From: Litorivita sp050633545
Lineage (GTDB): Bacteria; Pseudomonadota; Alphaproteobacteria; Rhodobacterales; Rhodobacteraceae
Direction of reading: 5' to 3'
NCBI GenBank assembly: GCA_050633545.1
Contig: JBOEGS010000005.1
Coordinates: 62,001 to 126,000, forward strand
Length of the DNA: 64,000 bases
The first letter of the stretch is position 1, and every line of letters starts with the position of its first letter. Made by a program: the position numbers and the translations under genes. The notes under the pieces are model-generated. The model worked only from the letters and a program-made list of their open reading frames with translations. It did no database searches and was not told where the DNA came from. Shown here in pieces: positions 36,270 to 44,648 of this stretch.

Positions 36270-37319
36270 ATGACCCGCACCATCCTAGAGAGCAAAACCA
36301 AGACCGTTGTGATGGGCTTTGACGAGCCGTTTTGCGTCATTGGCGAGCGGATCAACCCCACGGGGCGCAAAAAGCTGGCCGCCGAATTGGAAGCGGGTGA
36401 TTTTTCGACCGTAGAGAAAGACGCATTGGCGCAGGTTCTGGCCGGCGCGGCGGTTCTCGATATCAACGCGGGCGTGGTCTACAACTCCAACCCCAACCCC
36501 AACGAGACCGAGCCGCCCTTGATGCGCAAGGTCGTCGAGATGGTGCAAGCGCTCGTCGATGTGCCTTTGTGCATCGACAGCTCGGTGCCAGGTGCCTTGG
36601 AGGCGGGACTGGAGATTGCCGAGGGCCGTCCCTTGCTCAATTCGGTGACCGGCGAAGAGGACCGTTTGGAATTGGTCCTGCCGTTGGTGAAGAAATACAA
36701 CGTGCCGGTTGTGGCGATTTCCAACGATGACACCGGCATTTCCGAAGACCCCGATGTGCGCTTTGCCGTGGCCAAGAAGATCGTCGAGCGCGCCGCGGAT
36801 TTCGGCATTCCCGCCCATGATATCGTGGTCGACCCGTTGGTCATGCCGATCGGCGCGATGGCGACCGCAGGGCAACAGGTTTTTGCCTTGTTGCGCCGTC
36901 TGCGCGAGGAATTGGGCGTGAACACCACCTGCGGCGCGTCGAATATCTCCTTCGGTCTGCCCAACCGCCACGGCATCAACAATGCGTTTTTGCCCATGGC
37001 AATGGGCGCGGGCATGACCTCGGCGATCATGAACCCCGTCGCCATGCCGGTCAGCCAAGCCAAGTTGCAAGCCAAACGCGACGAGTTGCAAGCGGCTGGC
37101 ATCATCTTGCCCGAGGGTATGGACGATGCGCTTTTGGCGAAACTCACCGGTTTGGGCGTGCTCACCGCGACGGCGGGTTCGGAGATGCAAGCGATCATGG
37201 CGGCGAACCTGCTGAGCAACCAAGACCCGCATGGCGCGGCATGGATTGCAGCCAACAAGACCCCGACCGCCGCCGAAACCGCCGGCGCACGCGGCGGGCG
37301 GCGGCGGCGGCGCGGATAA
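36270..37319 (+). CDS. Methyltetrahydrofolate:cobalamin methyltransferase
   Basis: A 349-residue pterin-binding (DHPS-fold) methyltransferase that moves a methyl group between tetrahydrofolate and a corrinoid protein. The fold is clear: ERINPTGRKKLAAEL at the start, GAAVLDINAGV, LCIDSSVPGALEAGL, NSVTGEEDRL, DDTGISEDPDVR, DIVVDPLVMPIGA, and CGASNISFGLPNRHGINNAFL. A Gly/Arg-rich tail ends the protein (GARGGRRRRRG). It could be the pterin module of a split B12 methionine synthase, or part of methylamine/glycine-betaine-type demethylation. No corrinoid protein or homocysteine module is in the window. It ends at a strong hairpin terminator. Confidence 0.88.
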   Translation: MTRTILESKTKTVVMGFDEPFCVIGERINPTGRKKLAAELEAGDFSTVEKDALAQVLAGAAVLDINAGVVYNSNPNPNETEPPLMRKVVEMVQALVDVPLCIDSSVPGALEAGLEIAEGRPLLNSVTGEEDRLELVLPLVKKYNVPVVAISNDDTGISEDPDVRFAVAKKIVERAADFGIPAHDIVVDPLVMPIGAMATAGQQVFALLRRLREELGVNTTCGASNISFGLPNRHGINNAFLPMAMGAGMTSAIMNPVAMPVSQAKLQAKRDELQAAGIILPEGMDDALLAKLTGLGVLTATAGSEMQAIMAANLLSNQDPHGAAWIAANKTPTAAETAGARGGRRRRRG

Positions 37320-37350
37320 ATAGCGCGGCCTGCAATCAGTTAAAAACCTC

Positions 37351-37380
37351 AAAACCCCGCTCTGAGGCGGGGTTTTTCTT
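37351..37380 (+). terminator. Intrinsic terminator after the one-carbon operon
   Basis: A 10-bp perfect stem AAAACCCCGC with GCGGGGTTTT, 6-base loop, followed by TTTTTCTT, 31 bp after the stop codon. Confidence 0.92.
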
Positions 37381-37499
37381 TGCGATGTTTCCACGAAGTT
37401 CGATCAATATTGAATGATCCGCCGTTTGGCATGCCGCGTTGAATCGTCCTGAGCCTACCACGGCGCAAAACCCCAATGATGTCGGCAGACCTCTCTGCT

Positions 37500-38171
37500 T
37501 CACCGCGATTGCCGCGTTACAAATTGCTCGAACGCCCCCTCGCCGATGTCCAGAATTTCGCTGCCCCTCTTCGGATAGGATAGGCCCAGAGTGTCACGGA
37601 CCCGATCCTGCGCCAAAACCGGCTCCGGCCACGGCTGTGAATTATATTCGACAAAGTTCTCTTCGGGCCGAAGAGAAAATGTTCTCTTATCCTCAATGCT
37701 GAAATATCCCATTGTAATCAGCATAATGAAACAGCGCACATCCGTTGTGACCTGAAACGCCTCCCCTTCCGAGCCAAGAAAAACATATCGGTCCTGACCG
37801 CCCTCTTTCCAGACCGCCAGATGGCATCCATCTGCGCCGCATTTCACGAGCGGGACCAGACGGCTTTCAAGACCGCGCCGGCCAAACCAATGGCTGATCA
37901 AATCCGGTTCGATGACAAAAGCCAGATGCGACCAAAGCGCGTCGACATTCGCAACCGGTGTCGTCGGGACAAACAGGTCTTGCGTATTTCGCGTTTTAAA
38001 AACCTGTTCTTGGCGCTCCAGCCAACGAATGTAGCGCCACAGCCTGTCATCGAGATCAAAGCCCGCCGGAAAGGATGTCCGCAGGGCCGTTTCAAACGCG
38101 TGTTTCTCGCCAAACTCCACCATCACCATCCTTGGAGGTCCCGAACGTAAATGCCCCTTCGGCGCCGACAT
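37500..38171 (-). CDS. Uncharacterised protein next to the IS element
   Basis: A 223-residue protein (MSAPKGHLRSGPPRMVMVEF) with no signal peptide or membrane segment and no family I recognise with confidence. The central part (RLVPLVKCGADGCHLAVW, then RYVFLGSEGEAFQVTTDVRCFIMLITMGYF) recalls the SMI1/KNR4 (SUKH) fold used by many toxin-immunity proteins, but the resemblance is loose. GC content appears lower than in neighbours, and it lies 113 bp from the left end of a decayed IS21 element, which suggests acquired DNA. No toxin gene is adjacent. Confidence 0.6.
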   Translation of the reverse strand: MSAPKGHLRSGPPRMVMVEFGEKHAFETALRTSFPAGFDLDDRLWRYIRWLERQEQVFKTRNTQDLFVPTTPVANVDALWSHLAFVIEPDLISHWFGRRGLESRLVPLVKCGADGCHLAVWKEGGQDRYVFLGSEGEAFQVTTDVRCFIMLITMGYFSIEDKRTFSLRPEENFVEYNSQPWPEPVLAQDRVRDTLGLSYPKRGSEILDIGEGAFEQFVTRQSR

Positions 38172-38284
38172 GCCTTAGGTAGGGGCGTCAGCGGATGCCT
38201 GTCCATGCAAAGCGGTTTTTTGATGCGCGCCCTGTCGCACCATTGGCAAGGCTGCTTTCCTTTGCCCTAAACCTGATGCCCCAC

Positions 38285-38314
38285 TGTTGAATGTCACTGA
38301 GAACTGACCCGGTA
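38285..38314 (+). repeat. Left terminal inverted repeat of the IS21 element
   Basis: Thirty bases that are an exact reverse complement of 40932-40961. They open with TGTTGAATGTCACTGAGAAC and end GACCCGGTA. Confidence 0.93.
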
Positions 38315-38548
38315 TTGTCACCGAGATTTGACCCGCTCGTCGTTATGTATCGGTAGCTATGCTTTGGTCAATATGTTGGCCTCCTTTGTGGTTTTCTTTG
38401 CAGCTTCTGAACTGGCCTTGAAGCGGTAGCTGTTGTTTCCAGTCTCCAGGATGTGGCAGCGGTGTGTTAGCCGGTCGAGGAGTGCTGTTGTCATCTTTGC
38501 ATCGCCGAAGACCTGCGCCCATTCACTGAAGCTGAGGTTGGTCGTGAT

Positions 38549-38588
38549 CACTGCCCGTCAGTGCATTGCATGGCAATGTCACGAGAGG
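38549..38588 (-). repeat. 40-bp insert, copy 1, inside istB
   Basis: On the minus strand it reads CCTCTCGTGACATTGCCATG and on to ...GGGCAGTG. It shares 32 of 40 positions with copy 2 at 38719-38758. A short perfect hairpin ATTGC-CAT-GCAAT lies at its centre and an ACTG/CAGT arm near its end. Its removal rejoins the expected IstB reading frame without a scar. Confidence 0.78.
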
Positions 38589-38718
38589 GACGACGCTGGT
38601 GCGCTCATAGAGCTTGCTAAGAAGGTGGAACAGCAACGCACCGCCTGACGGGCTGAACGGTAGGTAACCGAGCTCGTCAAGGATGACCAAATCGATCTTT
38701 GTGAGCATCTCAATCATT

Positions 38719-38758
38719 CACTGACCGGCAGGGTATTGCGCAGCAATGTCCCGAGAGG
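38719..38758 (-). repeat. 40-bp insert, copy 2, inside istB
   Basis: On the minus strand it reads CCTCTCGGGACATTGCTGCG and on to ...CGGTCAGTG. It keeps the central hairpin ATTGC-TGC-GCAAT although the loop differs from copy 1. Removing it leaves one extra A relative to the expected frame (AAA-ATG-ATT-GAG), so its exact ends are less certain than those of copy 1. Confidence 0.75.
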
Positions 38759-39284
38759 TTTCCCGGCTTTCCCAAGGGCCTTTTCCTGCTCTAATGCGTT
38801 GACCAGTTCGACGGTCGAGTAGAAGCGTACCTTGCGTCTGTGATACTCGATGGCCTGGACGCCGATAGTCACGCCAAAGGCGTGCTTTCAGCACGACGGC
38901 GACATGGCTTTTGCCAGTGCCGGGCCCACCGATCAGAACGACGTTTTCCGCATTCTCTATGAACTCACCGCGATGGAGTTTCCGGATCGTGGCCTCATTG
39001 ATGTCGCTCGACGCGAAGTCAAAACCCGTGAGGTCCTTGTAGGATGGGAAGCGTGCGACCTTCGTGTGATAGGCAATCGATCGCACTTCCCGTTCGGCCA
39101 TTTCCGCCTTGAGCAGTTGGGGCAACATCGGGGTTGCCGCCTCAAATGCTGGAACACCTTGTGTAACCAGATCGTCAACCGCATGCGCCATGTCGCACCT
39201 CAGGTGCGCGATTATAGATGCTCGCCTTTGGCGAGATGCAGCTTGAGACTGCGCAGCATGATGATAATGGAAGCTCCTGCGGGA

Positions 39285-40848
39285 TCATGACGCATTGCGG
39301 CTCTCCCTTGTCTGTCTGAGATCGTCATAGCGATCCACATTTGCCTTTGGTGCCGTTTCCAAGGCGAGAGCATCTGGTGGATCGACCTCTGGATGATCTG
39401 TCTGCTTTGGATCGATTGGCCGATGCAGCAGGTTCAGGATATGCGTCTTGGTTGGCACCCCGGCTTCCAACGCCAGTTCGACGGCCCGTAGAACAGCGCC
39501 CTCGTCGTGGTGTAAAACCAAGGACAGGATATCAACCATCTCGCGATCTCCGCCTTCTTTGCGCAGCATGTGATCTTGCAGCCGACGGAAGATGTCAGGC
39601 ATCGCGGTAAACGGTGCACCATTGCGTAATGCTCCTGGTTTGCGTTGAATGACCGCTAGATAATGGCGCCAATCATAGATGACCCTGCCAGGCTTGCGGT
39701 GGGATCGATCAATGATCCGTTCATGTGTGCAGACGGTTTGTCCCTCTGCAACAAAGACCAACCGGTCCGGGTAAACACGAAGACTGACAGGGCGGTTCGC
39801 AAAACTTGCAGGGACGCTGTAGCGGTTGCGCTCGAAAGTAATCAAACACGTTGGAAACACGCGCTTGCTGTGTTCTACAAATCCGTCGAAGGCTGGTGGT
39901 AAAACCATCAGCAATATCTTCTCAGCTTCCCAAGCATCAGCGACTGAACCCGCCAATTCTCGGTGCGTTATCTCCGACCAAAGCGCGATGCAACGATCCT
40001 CAAGCCATTGGCTCAACTCTTCTAGGTCCTTGAAGACTGGCATGACCTGCCACAGACGGTTGCGCGCATCCCGGACGTTCTTCTCAACCTGACCCTTTTC
40101 CCAGCCTGCGGCTGGATTGCAGAACTCAGGCTCAAAAACATAGTGGCTGGCCATGGATTGGAAGCGTGCATTGACATCGCGCTGCTTGCCCCGTCCAACA
40201 CGGTCCACCGCTGTCTTCGCGTCCATTGTCCTCGGACCAATGGCGGACAATTCCCGCTGTCGTAAGTCCCACGCCCTGGAACACCGCCGAACACGCGGAA
40301 CGCATGCCAGTGGGCGTCGAACAACATCTCGTGCGTTTGAAGAGGATAGGCCCGGACAATAAAGGCACGGCTGTGTGAGAGCTTAGTGTGCGCAACCTGC
40401 AGTTTGCGCGTTCGCCGCCAATCGCGGCCCAGTCTTCGCTCCAGTCGAACTGGAACGCTTCACCGGGTTGGAACACCAAAGGCACAAACGTGCCGCGTCC
40501 TGTCGTTTGCTCTGCATGATGCCGATCAGCACGCCACGCGCGCGCAAAGGCTGCGACCCGCTCGTAGGACCCATCATAGCCGAGCTTGACCGATTCCTCA
40601 TGCATCAGCTTGACGTTGCGCCGCTCTTTACGGGAGTTACGCGTCTGGGCCAAAAGCCACGCCGACAACCGATCCGCGTATGGATCCAACTTGCTTGGAC
40701 GCGACGGCGTTTTGAACCTCGGTTCTACAGCATCTTCACGAAGATACTTTTTGATGGTGTTGCGAGACAGCCCAGTACGTCGGGCGATCTCACGTATTGG
40801 CATTTTGTCACGCAATGCCCAGCGTCGAATAACACTCAAAAATCCCAT
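39285..40848 (-). pseudogene. istA: istA remnant (IS21 DDE transposase), frameshifted
   Basis: IstA is the transposase. The N-terminal part (MGFLSVIRRWALRDKMPIREIARRTGLS, a helix-turn-helix, through QFDWSEDW with the first catalytic D) is intact. A one-base deletion at about 40418 shifts the frame after IGGERA, and the following KLQVAHTKLSHS..LLFDAHWHAFRVFGGVPGRGTYD stretch reads in another frame. An extra block of about 30 bases near 40229-40260 then interrupts the second catalytic region. From there TAVDRVGRGKQRDVNARFQ and the AGWEKGQVEKNV glutamate resume in a third frame to the C-terminus. The start is the ATG at 40848 with GGAG upstream. Confidence 0.88.
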
Positions 40849-40931
40849 GTCTATCACTCCATGTCTCCCCGACCAAAACCGTCAGGGTAATGTGTTCACA
40901 TGGGTCAGCTCTCAGTGACAATTTATGGGGC

Positions 40932-40961
40932 TACCGGGTCAGTTCTCAGTGACATTCAACA
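40932..40961 (+). repeat. Right terminal inverted repeat of the IS21 element
   Basis: Thirty bases ending GTGACATTCAACA, the exact reverse complement of 38285-38314. The inner second repeat, with GGGTCAGCTCTCAGTGACA, lies at 40904-40922. Confidence 0.93.
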
Positions 40962-41006
40962 GGCCCACGCCCCCTTGCGCATCGCCGCGCCGCGCAGGCG
41001 GCATGT

Positions 41007-41064
41007 TTTCATCTCGCCCCAGTGCACATGTGGCGCGGGCCTTCGGTCGTCGGACGAGATGAAA
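41007..41064. other. Inverted repeat upstream of the che operon
   Basis: A perfect 10-bp inverted repeat, TTTCATCTCG at 41007-41016 and CGAGATGAAA at 41055-41064, separated by 38 bases. It could be a pair of operator half-sites or a large hairpin. It lies about 170-220 bp before the first che gene in otherwise non-coding DNA that also separates the IS element from the operon (40962-41231). No function is established. Confidence 0.4.
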
Positions 41065-41231
41065 TTTGTGTTTGATTTATGTGCGTTGCAGATCGAGACG
41101 CGGCCTGTCCGTGCGCAGTTCGACCCAAACTGTTTCAAAATGGGGCAAATTGGCAATTGTCCGTAACCCCGTTTTAACCGCCCGCCCCATAGAACCGTCA
41201 GGAACCGGAACGGAATTATGGGAGGTTGGCA

Positions 41232-41276
41232 ATGCCGAACCAGCGTATTGCGCCCAAGGCAGGTGGCTATGAGTGA
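41232..41276 (+). CDS. Possible 14-codon leader ORF ahead of the che operon
   Basis: A short frame encoding MPNQRIAPKAGGYE. It has an excellent ribosome site (GGAGG at 41221-41225, six bases before the ATG). Its stop codon overlaps the start of the STAS gene (ATG at 41269, TGA at 41274-41276). The downstream STAS start itself has only a weak AGG-type site, so translation of the leader may feed ribosomes to the operon. It could equally be chance. Confidence 0.35.
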   Translation: MPNQRIAPKAGGYE

Positions 41277-41544
41277 GCCGCTTGTTCTTCAGTCCAAACT
41301 AGATCTGCCCGCGGCAGAGCCCTTGGCGTCCAGCCTCAAAGAGCGGCTGGATGGCGACATCACCGTCGATGCAGGCCCCGTGGCCAATATCGGCGCGCTG
41401 TGTTTGCAGGTGCTTTTGTCTGCGGCCACATCGCTTCAGGCAAAGGGTCACAAGATGAGCATCATTAATGCCTCGGACCGTCTCATTGAGCAGATGCACC
41501 AAATGGGTTTCACCCCTGAATCGATCTCGGAGGGCAAACCATGA
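41269..41544 (+). CDS. STAS-domain protein of the chemotaxis operon
   Basis: A 91-residue STAS-domain protein (MSEPLVLQSKLDLPAAEPLASSLKERL). STAS proteins of the SpoIIAA type act as phospho-switched partner proteins. Here the strand-loop that normally carries a phosphorylatable Ser after Asp (D-S-S-G) reads ANIGALCLQVLLSAA, so that serine is absent and classical anti-anti-sigma regulation is unlikely. It opens the che operon and overlaps cheY by 4 bp (41541-41544), so a role in the signalling array or in CheA localisation is possible but unproven. Confidence 0.82.
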   Translation: MSEPLVLQSKLDLPAAEPLASSLKERLDGDITVDAGPVANIGALCLQVLLSAATSLQAKGHKMSIINASDRLIEQMHQMGFTPESISEGKP

Positions 41545-41906
41545 GCCTGAATATTCTCGCAGTTGATGACAGTCGCACCATGCGCGACATGATCCGTATG
41601 GCGCTTACACCGGCGGGCTTTACCGTGCATCTGGCCGATGACGGCGTGCACGGGCTTGAGGTGCTTGGCGGGCTGGAACCCGATGTGATCATCACCGATA
41701 TCAACATGCCGCGCATGGATGGTTTCGGGTTTATCGACGCGGTGCGCGATCAGGAAAGTCATCGCGCCACACCGATCCTTGTGCTGACAACCGAAAGCTC
41801 GCCCGAATTGAAAATGCGCGCCCGTAACGCCGGTGCAACCGGATGGATCGTAAAGCCCTTCGATCCGGTGAAATTGGTCAAAGCACTGCAAATGGTCGCA
41901 GGCTAG
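41541..41906 (+). CDS. cheY: CheY-type chemotaxis response regulator
   Basis: A 121-residue single receiver domain (MSLNILAVDDSRTMRDMIRMAL). Phosphate accepted from CheA at D53 (IITDINMPRMDG) would change binding to the flagellar motor or to other partners. The acidic pair is D9/D10, the switch threonine is in VLTTESS and the conserved lysine is in VKPFDP. The gene overlaps the STAS gene by 4 bp, and cheA follows after 10 bp. Confidence 0.95.
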   Translation: MSLNILAVDDSRTMRDMIRMALTPAGFTVHLADDGVHGLEVLGGLEPDVIITDINMPRMDGFGFIDAVRDQESHRATPILVLTTESSPELKMRARNAGATGWIVKPFDPVKLVKALQMVAG

Positions 41907-41916
41907 GAGAACGGAT

Positions 41917-44175
41917 ATGAGTGACGCAAATGATCCTATGGCGGAAATCCGCGCCTCTTTCTTCATTGAGTGTGAAGAGCTTATGGAGGCCTTGCAAGAC
42001 GGGTTGACCACGCTTGACGAGGGTGATGACGATCCCGAAACAATCAATGTTGTTTTCCGCGCGGTGCATTCCATCAAAGGCGGCGCAGGTGCCTTCGGGC
42101 TCGAAGCGATGGTTCGCTTTGCCCACCGCTACGAGACAGCTCTTGATGATGTGCGCTCCAATAAATTTACGCCCGATGCCGACGCAATGCGCCTGTTTTT
42201 CGCCTGCGCCGATCACCTGTCCGATCTGATCCGCGTGTGCCGCGATGACGAACCTATGCCAGACGAGCGCAGCGCCGAGCTTTTGGCGCAGCTTGATAAC
42301 CTTTTGGGCGGTCCCGAGGAAGAGGAAGAAGAGGTTTCGGCCGATGATTTCGAGCCGATGGGCGTTTCGATGTCGCTCGATCTCGACGGGTTGCCGCCGC
42401 TTCCCGATCTGCCGGACCTCGATGCATCCGATGCTCCCGCCGCCGCTGGAAATGACGGCGCAAAGATCCACTACATCCGCTTCAAACCCCAACAGGATAT
42501 GTTTGAAACCGGCAATGAGCCGCAGATGCTGTTGCGCAATCTGGGCGCCTTGGGCAAAGCGCGTGTCGAATGCGACATGAGCGAATTGCCCGCGCTTGAC
42601 ACTTTGGCGGCAGAAACGCCCTATCTGGCGTGGAATATCACCTTGGAAGCCGATGTCGACGAGGCCGAAATTCGCGAGATTTTCGAATTTGTCGAGGGGC
42701 TTTGCGAGCTGTCGGTCAGCACCACCCCTTTCGGTGAAGACGAGCCTGAACCCGCCCCTGCCCCGCAACAAAGCGCTGCGATCGAAGCGCTGCCCGAACC
42801 GCCGGCAACCATGCCTGACGACGCGCTCGAAGAGGCGCCCGCAGCAGCCGCGCCCGCGAAACTGGAAATAGCAAAAGCCCCCAAAAAGGCCGCGCAGCCC
42901 CCTGCCCCGAGCGCAGCAGCCGAGGAGAGTGCTGGGCGCAAACCTGCGGGAAAACCGGCTGGAGCGGCGGCAAATACACCCAAATCGGTGGTGCGCGTCG
43001 ATCTGGAACGGATCGAGCGCTTGGTCAATCTGGTCGGCGAATTGGTAATCAACCAAGCCATGCTCTCGCAAAGCCTCGAGCAAGCGGGCCTGTCGCCGCA
43101 TTCCGATGCGATGAACGGGCTCGAGGAATTCCAACGCCTGACCCGCGACATTCAGGATTCGGTGATGATGATCCGCGCGCAGCCGGTCAAATCGCTCTTC
43201 CAACGCATGAGCCGGATTATCCGCGAGGCCTCGGCTGCGGTCGGCAAGAATGTGCGCCTTGTCACTGATGGCGAAGGCACCGAAGTCGACAAGACCGTGA
43301 TCGAACGGCTCGCCGATCCTTTGACCCATATGATCCGCAACGCGGTGGACCACGGGCTTGAAAGCAAAGACGACCGGATCGCTGCGGGCAAATCGCCCGA
43401 AGGGATCGTGACCCTGTCGGCAGCGCACCGTTCGGGGCGCGTGGTGATTGAAATCTCCGATGACGGCGCGGGGATCAACCGCAAGCGAGTGCTTGAGATC
43501 GCGATCAAAAAGGGCCTCGTCCCTGCCGATGCGAACCTGAGCGATAGTGACATCGACAATCTTCTCTTTGCCCCCGGCTTTTCGACGGCCAGCCAGATTT
43601 CCGACCTGTCCGGTCGCGGCGTGGGGATGGATGTGGTGAAAACCGCCATCCAGGCCTTGGGCGGTCGGATCACAATCACCTCCGAGGCGGGCAAAGGCAC
43701 GAAATTCTCGATCTCCTTGCCCCTGACCCTCGCGGTTCTGGACGGGATGGTCGTCAATGTCGCCGACGAAACGCTTGTCGTGCCACTCAATGTTGTGGTC
43801 GAAACCCTGTCCTTGGGCGAGGCCGACGTCGAGATGCTGCGCCCGGGCAAACACATCGTGAGGGTGCGCGGCGAATTTGTCCCGCTCTTCGATCTTGGTG
43901 TCGAGCTGGGCTACAGACCGGCAAGAGACAGCTACGTTGGCGCGATTGTTCTGCTGATTGCCTACGAAGACGGGGCGCGCGCCGCGCTGATCATCGACGG
44001 CATCCAAGACCAACGCCAAGTGGTGATCAAAGGGCTCGATGACAGTTTCTTCCGCGCCCCCGGCATCGCCGCCGCAACCATTCTCGGGGACGGGCAGATC
44101 GCCCTCATCCTCGACCCCGCCGACATCATCGCAGAGGCCTCGGGCGCGTCCCGGACCGAAGCTTTGAGCGCATAA
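41917..44175 (+). CDS. cheA: Chemotaxis histidine kinase CheA
   Basis: CheA autophosphorylates under control of receptors and CheW, then passes phosphate to CheY and CheB. The 752 residues comprise P1 (HPt with H51 in FRAVHSIKGGAGAFG), a divergent acidic P2-like stretch, an Ala/Pro-rich linker (about 275-345), the P3 dimerisation helices (VDLERIERLVNLVGELVINQAML), the P4 ATPase (N-box HMIRNAVDHGLE, G1 DDGAGIN, GRGVGMDVVK) and the P5 CheW-like domain ending near residue 740. An AGGAG precedes the ATG. Confidence 0.97.
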   Translation: MSDANDPMAEIRASFFIECEELMEALQDGLTTLDEGDDDPETINVVFRAVHSIKGGAGAFGLEAMVRFAHRYETALDDVRSNKFTPDADAMRLFFACADHLSDLIRVCRDDEPMPDERSAELLAQLDNLLGGPEEEEEEVSADDFEPMGVSMSLDLDGLPPLPDLPDLDASDAPAAAGNDGAKIHYIRFKPQQDMFETGNEPQMLLRNLGALGKARVECDMSELPALDTLAAETPYLAWNITLEADVDEAEIREIFEFVEGLCELSVSTTPFGEDEPEPAPAPQQSAAIEALPEPPATMPDDALEEAPAAAAPAKLEIAKAPKKAAQPPAPSAAAEESAGRKPAGKPAGAAANTPKSVVRVDLERIERLVNLVGELVINQAMLSQSLEQAGLSPHSDAMNGLEEFQRLTRDIQDSVMMIRAQPVKSLFQRMSRIIREASAAVGKNVRLVTDGEGTEVDKTVIERLADPLTHMIRNAVDHGLESKDDRIAAGKSPEGIVTLSAAHRSGRVVIEISDDGAGINRKRVLEIAIKKGLVPADANLSDSDIDNLLFAPGFSTASQISDLSGRGVGMDVVKTAIQALGGRITITSEAGKGTKFSISLPLTLAVLDGMVVNVADETLVVPLNVVVETLSLGEADVEMLRPGKHIVRVRGEFVPLFDLGVELGYRPARDSYVGAIVLLIAYEDGARAALIIDGIQDQRQVVIKGLDDSFFRAPGIAAATILGDGQIALILDPADIIAEASGASRTEALSA

Positions 44176-44189
44176 TAAGGAGCATCGTT

Positions 44190-44648
44190 ATGAGTGACCC
44201 CAATCAAGCAACAGATCTTGAATTGCTCACCTTCAAAGTGGCGGATCAAGAATATTCCCTCGACATCATGTCGGTTCGCGAAATTCGCGGCTGGACGCGC
44301 ACAACACCCATGCCGCATGCGCCGGACTATATGCGCGGGGTCATCAACCTGCGCGGCACGGTTCTGCCAGTGATGGATCTGGCCCGCCGGCTGTGTTTGC
44401 CGGTCCAAGAAACAAGCGATCGCAACGTCATCATTGTGGTCAACCTTGGCGGCACGCTCACCGGCCTGCTCGTCGATGCGGTCTCGGACATCGTTGCAAT
44501 GACCGAAAGCGATTTGCAGCCGCCGCCCGAAATGTCGTCGGAGCCGCATATGTCGGTGGTCCGTGCACTCACATTGATCGACGACCGGATGATCCGCGTG
44601 CTTGATCTCGCGGCTGTCGTCCCAGCGACGGCGGATGAAGCTGCATGA
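44190..44648 (+). CDS. cheW: Chemotaxis coupling protein CheW
   Basis: A 152-residue CheW that bridges receptors and CheA in the array. It contains ELLTFKVADQEYSLDIMSVREI, the MRGVINLRGTVLPVMDLARRL core, and a typical C-terminal VSDIVAMTES. AAGGAG lies ten bases upstream of the ATG at 44190. cheR follows with a 4-bp overlap (44645-44648). Confidence 0.96.
   Translation: MSDPNQATDLELLTFKVADQEYSLDIMSVREIRGWTRTTPMPHAPDYMRGVINLRGTVLPVMDLARRLCLPVQETSDRNVIIVVNLGGTLTGLLVDAVSDIVAMTESDLQPPPEMSSEPHMSVVRALTLIDDRMIRVLDLAAVVPATADEAA

Larger units (their letters stand above)
38357..39191 (-). pseudogene. istB: istB remnant (IS21 helper ATPase), disrupted by two 40-bp inserts
   Basis: IstB is the AAA+ helper of IS21 transposition. 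Three pieces in different frames can be read in order on the minus strand. The first is the N-terminal part (MAHAVDDLVTQGVPAF, with Walker A GGPGTGKSH). The second is the middle part with Walker B LVILDELGYLPFSPSGGALL. The third is the C-terminal part ITTNLSFSEWAQVFGDAKMTTALLDRLTHR. The breaks coincide with extra blocks at 38719-38758 and 38549-38588; removing 40 bases at the latter restores TSVVITTN exactly. The reading after the Walker A region is also garbled between 38760 and 38880, with further small indels. No intact protein can be made. Confidence 0.88.
38285..40961. mobile_element. IS21-family insertion sequence, decayed
   Basis: A 2,677-bp element bounded by perfect 30-bp inverted repeats beginning TGTTGAATGTCACTGAGAAC, with the CA-ending outer bases expected for IS21. 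Inside each end a weaker second copy of the TGTCAC..GA..TGACCC pattern is seen (near 38315 and 40905), typical of IS21 multiple end repeats. It holds istA and istB remnants, both on the minus strand and both frame-disrupted. A possible target duplication CCCAC lies at 38280-38284 and 40964-40968, but this needs two extra bases (GG) at the right end; a 7-bp imperfect duplication is the alternative. The element is probably not self-mobile. Confidence 0.9.

Noticed and set aside
41878..44019. A 713-codon open frame antisense to cheA
   Set aside because: Composition (long His, Arg, Gly runs) is that of the antisense of a high-GC gene; cheA on the plus strand has complete catalytic motifs and codon use.
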